Assembly (NCBI GenBank): GCA_029931535.1
Contig: JAQPZY010001190.1
Span: 62,001-126,000 of the forward strand
DNA: 64,000 nt
Source: Margaritifera margaritifera
Taxonomy: Eukaryota > Mollusca > Bivalvia > Unionida > Margaritiferidae
Reading direction: 5' to 3'
Shown: piece after piece, positions 60,407 to 64,000 of the stretch
Layout of the letters: each line of letters starts with the position of its first letter
Numbering within the stretch: the first letter of the stretch is position 1
Made by a program: the position numbers and the translations under genes
Notes under the pieces: generated by a model
The model's input: only the letters and a program-made list of their open reading frames with translations
What the model was told of the DNA's origin: nothing
The model's database searches: none

Positions 60407-60746
60407 CACATGCACACACAAACAGACAGACAGTGACCCACAATTGTTTGGTGACCGGATTCTCGTGTAACCTTATATTCCGATGACAATGCAATATGAA
60501 CTCTGTCAAGAACACTTAAAACATTCGTGAGACACTGAATTGAAACGTACTTTCCAACTTTTGAGAAGACAGCACATACAATGATACGGACTTTAGACAA
60601 TGACTGCTTCCAATCAACACGTGTTTAAATCCGACGTGTGTGAAGTGGCTCTCAAGAATAAGAGCCTTGTATCTGCCTTGCCTCGAGATTGATATTGATA
60701 AATATAAATGGGTGGTCCTTATTGTAGTGGTATGACGTGTACACAT

Positions 60747-60750
<4 letters not shown>
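60241..60750. other. Non-coding with a (CT)n tract
   Basis: CT tract 60376-60403. No gene. Confidence 0.6.
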
Positions 60751-60799
<49 letters not shown>

Positions 60800-60856
60800 T
60801 GTATATTCGTAATTCTCTCTCTCTATATATATATATGTGTGTGTGTGTGTTTGTCT
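60751..60856. repeat. (TA)n, (CT)n and (TG)n tracts
   Basis: TA 60751-60797, short CT near 60814-60824, TA 60824-60836, TG 60836-60850. Confidence 0.93.
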
Positions 60857-61794
60857 GTATGTGCGTACGTGCGTGTGTTTTTATTGGTGTATTATACGCG
60901 TGTTGTTCACCACCTGACTTTTTAAAATATACAATTCACGCGGACAGACAGATACATTTCTTTCACAATTCATCTGATACAAAAGATCCACTATTTCAAA
61001 AGCGAAAAGTAAGTATTAACAATCATCCATCAACAAAGAGATTGTTTCTTCTTTTCAATATTTAAAAAATATTTTACTTTATTTCCTGGTGGAACCTATT
61101 TAAACTCGACTTGTGTACAGAAATCGGAAAAAAATAGGAAAGCTTTGTGTACAGTTTGGAATGGTGGGGGTGGGGGAGTAATTTATAACTTGTCCTTATT
61201 TCCTAAAGTGACTGAATTTAATTCAGTGTGGGGTCCTTTCGTCGATTTAGTTTTATTATTATTAAGTCATTTTCGTTACATTGTTATAACCCGCCCCCTT
61301 CCGACCACTGATTGGAGTTTTCTCTTAAATGAATATTTTAACAAGTATAAACAACAGATACATCAAAGTTTAAAAACATCAATGTCTATGCCTTGTTTAT
61401 TAGTCAAATTTTACAAATACTTTAATCCTTGCTAACGTTCTATACAGTCGGAAACTTATTGATAACCTGTTTGTTCTCCCACCTCATTGATTTCTTCTGT
61501 CATCGGTTTCTCCACTTGATTTACGTGTCAATGTCCTGTCAGTGAAGCCCTTCGTTTTCACTTGACGAATTCTGAATTTTTCTTAGGTTTTTCCAATTCT
61601 GCACTTTTTGTTTAAAAAGATACGGTGTACAGTTCTGTTTCTCAGGAATATACATAAAACATTCACACAGGAAAATATATTCTGTTAAATATTTTATAAT
61701 TACTGGCTTTTCATTAGGTATATAAATAGTCACGCCAACCGAAATCAAAAGTAAGGATTTATCATGTGACTTTTACTTTCCTTTACTTAATAGC
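60857..61794. other. Non-coding, nothing recognised
   Basis: Short accidental frames only. Confidence 0.45.
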
Positions 61795-62175
61795 ACTACG
61801 ACAACACGTGAAGAACTTTGAATACTGGTATAACTACACGTGATGAAGTTTGAATAGTATTATGACAACTCGTGATGAAGTTTAAATATTATTATGACAA
61901 CACATAATGAACTTTGAATAGTAATATGACAACACGTGATGAAGTTTAAATAGTACTATGACAGCACTTGATGAACTTTGAATTGTATGTGACAACACTT
62001 GATTAAGTTTGAATAGTATTATGACAACACGTGATGAAATCTGAATAATATTATGACAACACGTGATGAAATTTTAAAAGTACATGACAACACGTGATGA
62101 ACTTTGAATAGTATTATGACAACACGTGATGAAGTCTGAATAGTATTATGACAACATGTGTTGAACTATGAACTG
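61795..62175. repeat. Tandem array, about 32-bp unit with CACGTG, about 12 copies
   Basis: Units of ATGACAACACGTGATGAAGT followed by TTGAATAGTATT, with substitutions and small length changes. About eight units keep the CACGTG hexamer; others read CACTTG, CTCGTG or CACATA. Non-coding. Confidence 0.93.
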
Positions 62176-62662
62176 TAGGAAATAAAAACTTCACAGTAGA
62201 AGATTGACAAAAGATAGCAAACGTTTTAATTCATTAAATAGCATGCTAGTAAAAACTTGAATTATTGGAATTGTATAAATGACAGAAATATTAAGGATAA
62301 GTTTGTAATTTTCCCCCGATAGCTTTTGTGACAAAACTCTTACATTCACAACCAAAGTACATATTGAAGAAAGAACGGATAGATGTACGGGTAGTAGGAA
62401 GGACGTATAGACAAAAAGAGATGCTGTCACTGATCAGTGATGCACAGTGCATATTTTTTAGCACGACTGAATTCTCCAAATAAAGTAATAGCTTATTCGT
62501 CGCGAGGTCAACCTGTGTAATTTTACATCACCTTTGCGTGTGCACGTGAGGGTGATATACGTGTAATGTTTTACCAAAGAACTCATGAACAAAGATTACA
62601 ACAAAGTAAAAAGTTATATAATAAATAATATGATCGTCCTTGTTATTAGCTTCGTTTTACTA
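62176..62662. other. Non-coding, nothing recognised
   Basis: AT-rich DNA between the CACGTG array and the last MITE. Confidence 0.5.
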
Positions 62663-62879
62663 CCGAATGTACTCGCGTATAAATCTAATCCAAATGCAAA
62701 CAACATTGACCCTGATCTACCGTCGCATAATGCGCTGGCAGATCAGGGTCTATGTTGTTTGTTCTACTGATTAGTCCTTACTAACTGCATAGACCCAGAT
62801 CTTCCGGCGCATTATGCGACGGCATATCTGGGTCTATGCAGTTTGCAATTTATGTCGAATTATACGCGAGTATATACGG
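62663..62879. mobile_element. Palindromic MITE, copy 7
   Basis: TA-flanked, CCGAATGTACTCGCGTATAA to TTATACGCGAGTATATACGG. The CAACAT arm is first and the CTGCAT arm second, both well preserved. It is the best-preserved right terminal repeat in the window. Confidence 0.92.
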
Positions 62880-64000
62880 TAGCTTTCTGCTGTCATAATA
62901 TGACAAACTACTACTACAACTATATTTAGAAAGTTGCCAAATTTGAGAGCATTGCAAGGTTATAAAAAAATGTATTTTAGCTTCTGCAGCTTCTCTATTT
63001 ATTATTACAAATTTCGAACTGAAAGATATGAAAGATTTTACTCGAATCTATTTCAAATATTTTTTTAAAAAATGGTTTTGTCCCCCAAACTCCATCTTAT
63101 TTTATATATACAGTATTTAAATAGTATATTAACTGCGAAATGCCGTTTATTACATGTTTGTCATTTTTCTTCATATAGGCAACTTTGCAATTTCGTTTAT
63201 ATTGATGAATTTGTAAAGTCAGTATCATGGAATGATTTGTGAACTGCACCTTTGTAGTAGGCTTTTCAAAAACAAATAACTCCACTTTGCAATATTATTT
63301 CAGTTTAGGACTCTTAAAGTTTTATGTTTTTTATGCGCAAATGTTAAAATTACTAATAAAACTTGCCTCTTTTTTTCCAAAGCTTGTAAACGGTTATCCC
63401 TAGAGATGTAGCAGCTTCTAAATCGTCAACTGCTGGCCGGATTGTTTCGGAAGAAAGCTGCAATGTGACTGTATATTACTAAGCAGGAAATCCGGGTCAA
63501 AAGCCAATTGTTAACTAGACAAAGTCTTTAGTGTTCATCTATGATACAGGAATACTTGTAGTGCATTTGTGCGTTGAGAGGATGTTGTTCAATTTTAACA
63601 CTGAATAATTAGATCACGGTTTTTCAAATGAAATTTGACAAGAAATATGATCGTGACACTACAAGAATTTTAAAGGAAAATGAATTCAAACATTTGCATG
63701 GAGGGTGCTTGTTAAGTTTCAGTGAATAAATCATAGTATATTTTCTATACATACATACATATTCACATTCATACTTGACAATATAAAGCTATTTCATGCC
63801 CCAACTGAAGAACCATCTTCTCCAATGATTATTATCATCACCATCATCGTCGTCGTCATCGTCATCATTACCGAATTATAAATTTAGTACCAACCAGACA
63901 TGATAAGAAATCTTTTGGTGAAAACCACATTCGTTGTGACCGTCTGTTTAGGAAAAGTAGCGATAATAAGATGTTGAGGTCAGATCAGCTCCATGTTCAT
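62880..64000. other. Non-coding, nothing recognised
   Basis: AT-rich, with a short (ATC/GTC)n-like run at about 63830-63868. No gene seen. Confidence 0.5.

Overview
This is nuclear DNA of an animal, most likely a marine mollusc (a bivalve is my best guess). The evidence is AT-rich intergenic DNA, very dense microsatellites (TA, GA/CT, CATA, TG), decayed LINEs with PHD-finger/endonuclease/reverse-transcriptase reading frames, tRNA-derived SINEs, an intronless peptide-receptor-like GPCR, and a broken gene of the HECT-like family that is expanded in molluscs and fish. The species is inferred from family resemblance only. There are no bacterial operons, CRISPR arrays or convincing functional tRNA/rRNA genes.

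The only clearly intact protein gene is a rhodopsin-class GPCR on the minus strand (58459-59697). A HECT-like gene (35785-37759, minus) is a pseudogene with several frameshifts and stops. Two relics of one integrase-core (DDE-type) transposase-like family lie on the plus strand (13967-14640 and 30962-31860). Unrecognised exon-like reading frames occur at 15433-15684 (+), 2682-3142 (-) and 39909-40141 (-).

Most of the rest is mobile DNA. From left to right: minisatellites (1655-2345, 6072-6640); a family of about 215-bp palindromic MITEs with seven recognisable copies (2405, 5278, 9537, 18618, 25483, 50452, 62663); a composite hAT-like element with an 8-bp target duplication (10443-11125); a PHD+endonuclease LINE relic (17470-18440); a 1.5-kb solo LTR with a 5-bp target duplication (20029-21530) beside a LINE RT fragment; minus-strand tRNA-type SINEs; a G+C-richer decayed block with several coding-like segments on both strands that may come from a virus-like or very large DNA transposon (27835-30540); two copies of a repeat rich in nuclear-receptor-type half-sites (33901-34335, 39241-39668); two successive LINEs (43500-48056 and 48190-52620), the second interrupted by a MITE; and a MULE-like element whose ends are inverted arrays of a 15-bp repeat (52918-55648), itself interrupted by a 1.2-kb inverted-repeat insert.

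The genes do not form a pathway. The window reads as one receptor gene in a transposon-rich landscape with nested insertions, whose relative order can partly be read from target duplications and interrupted frames.
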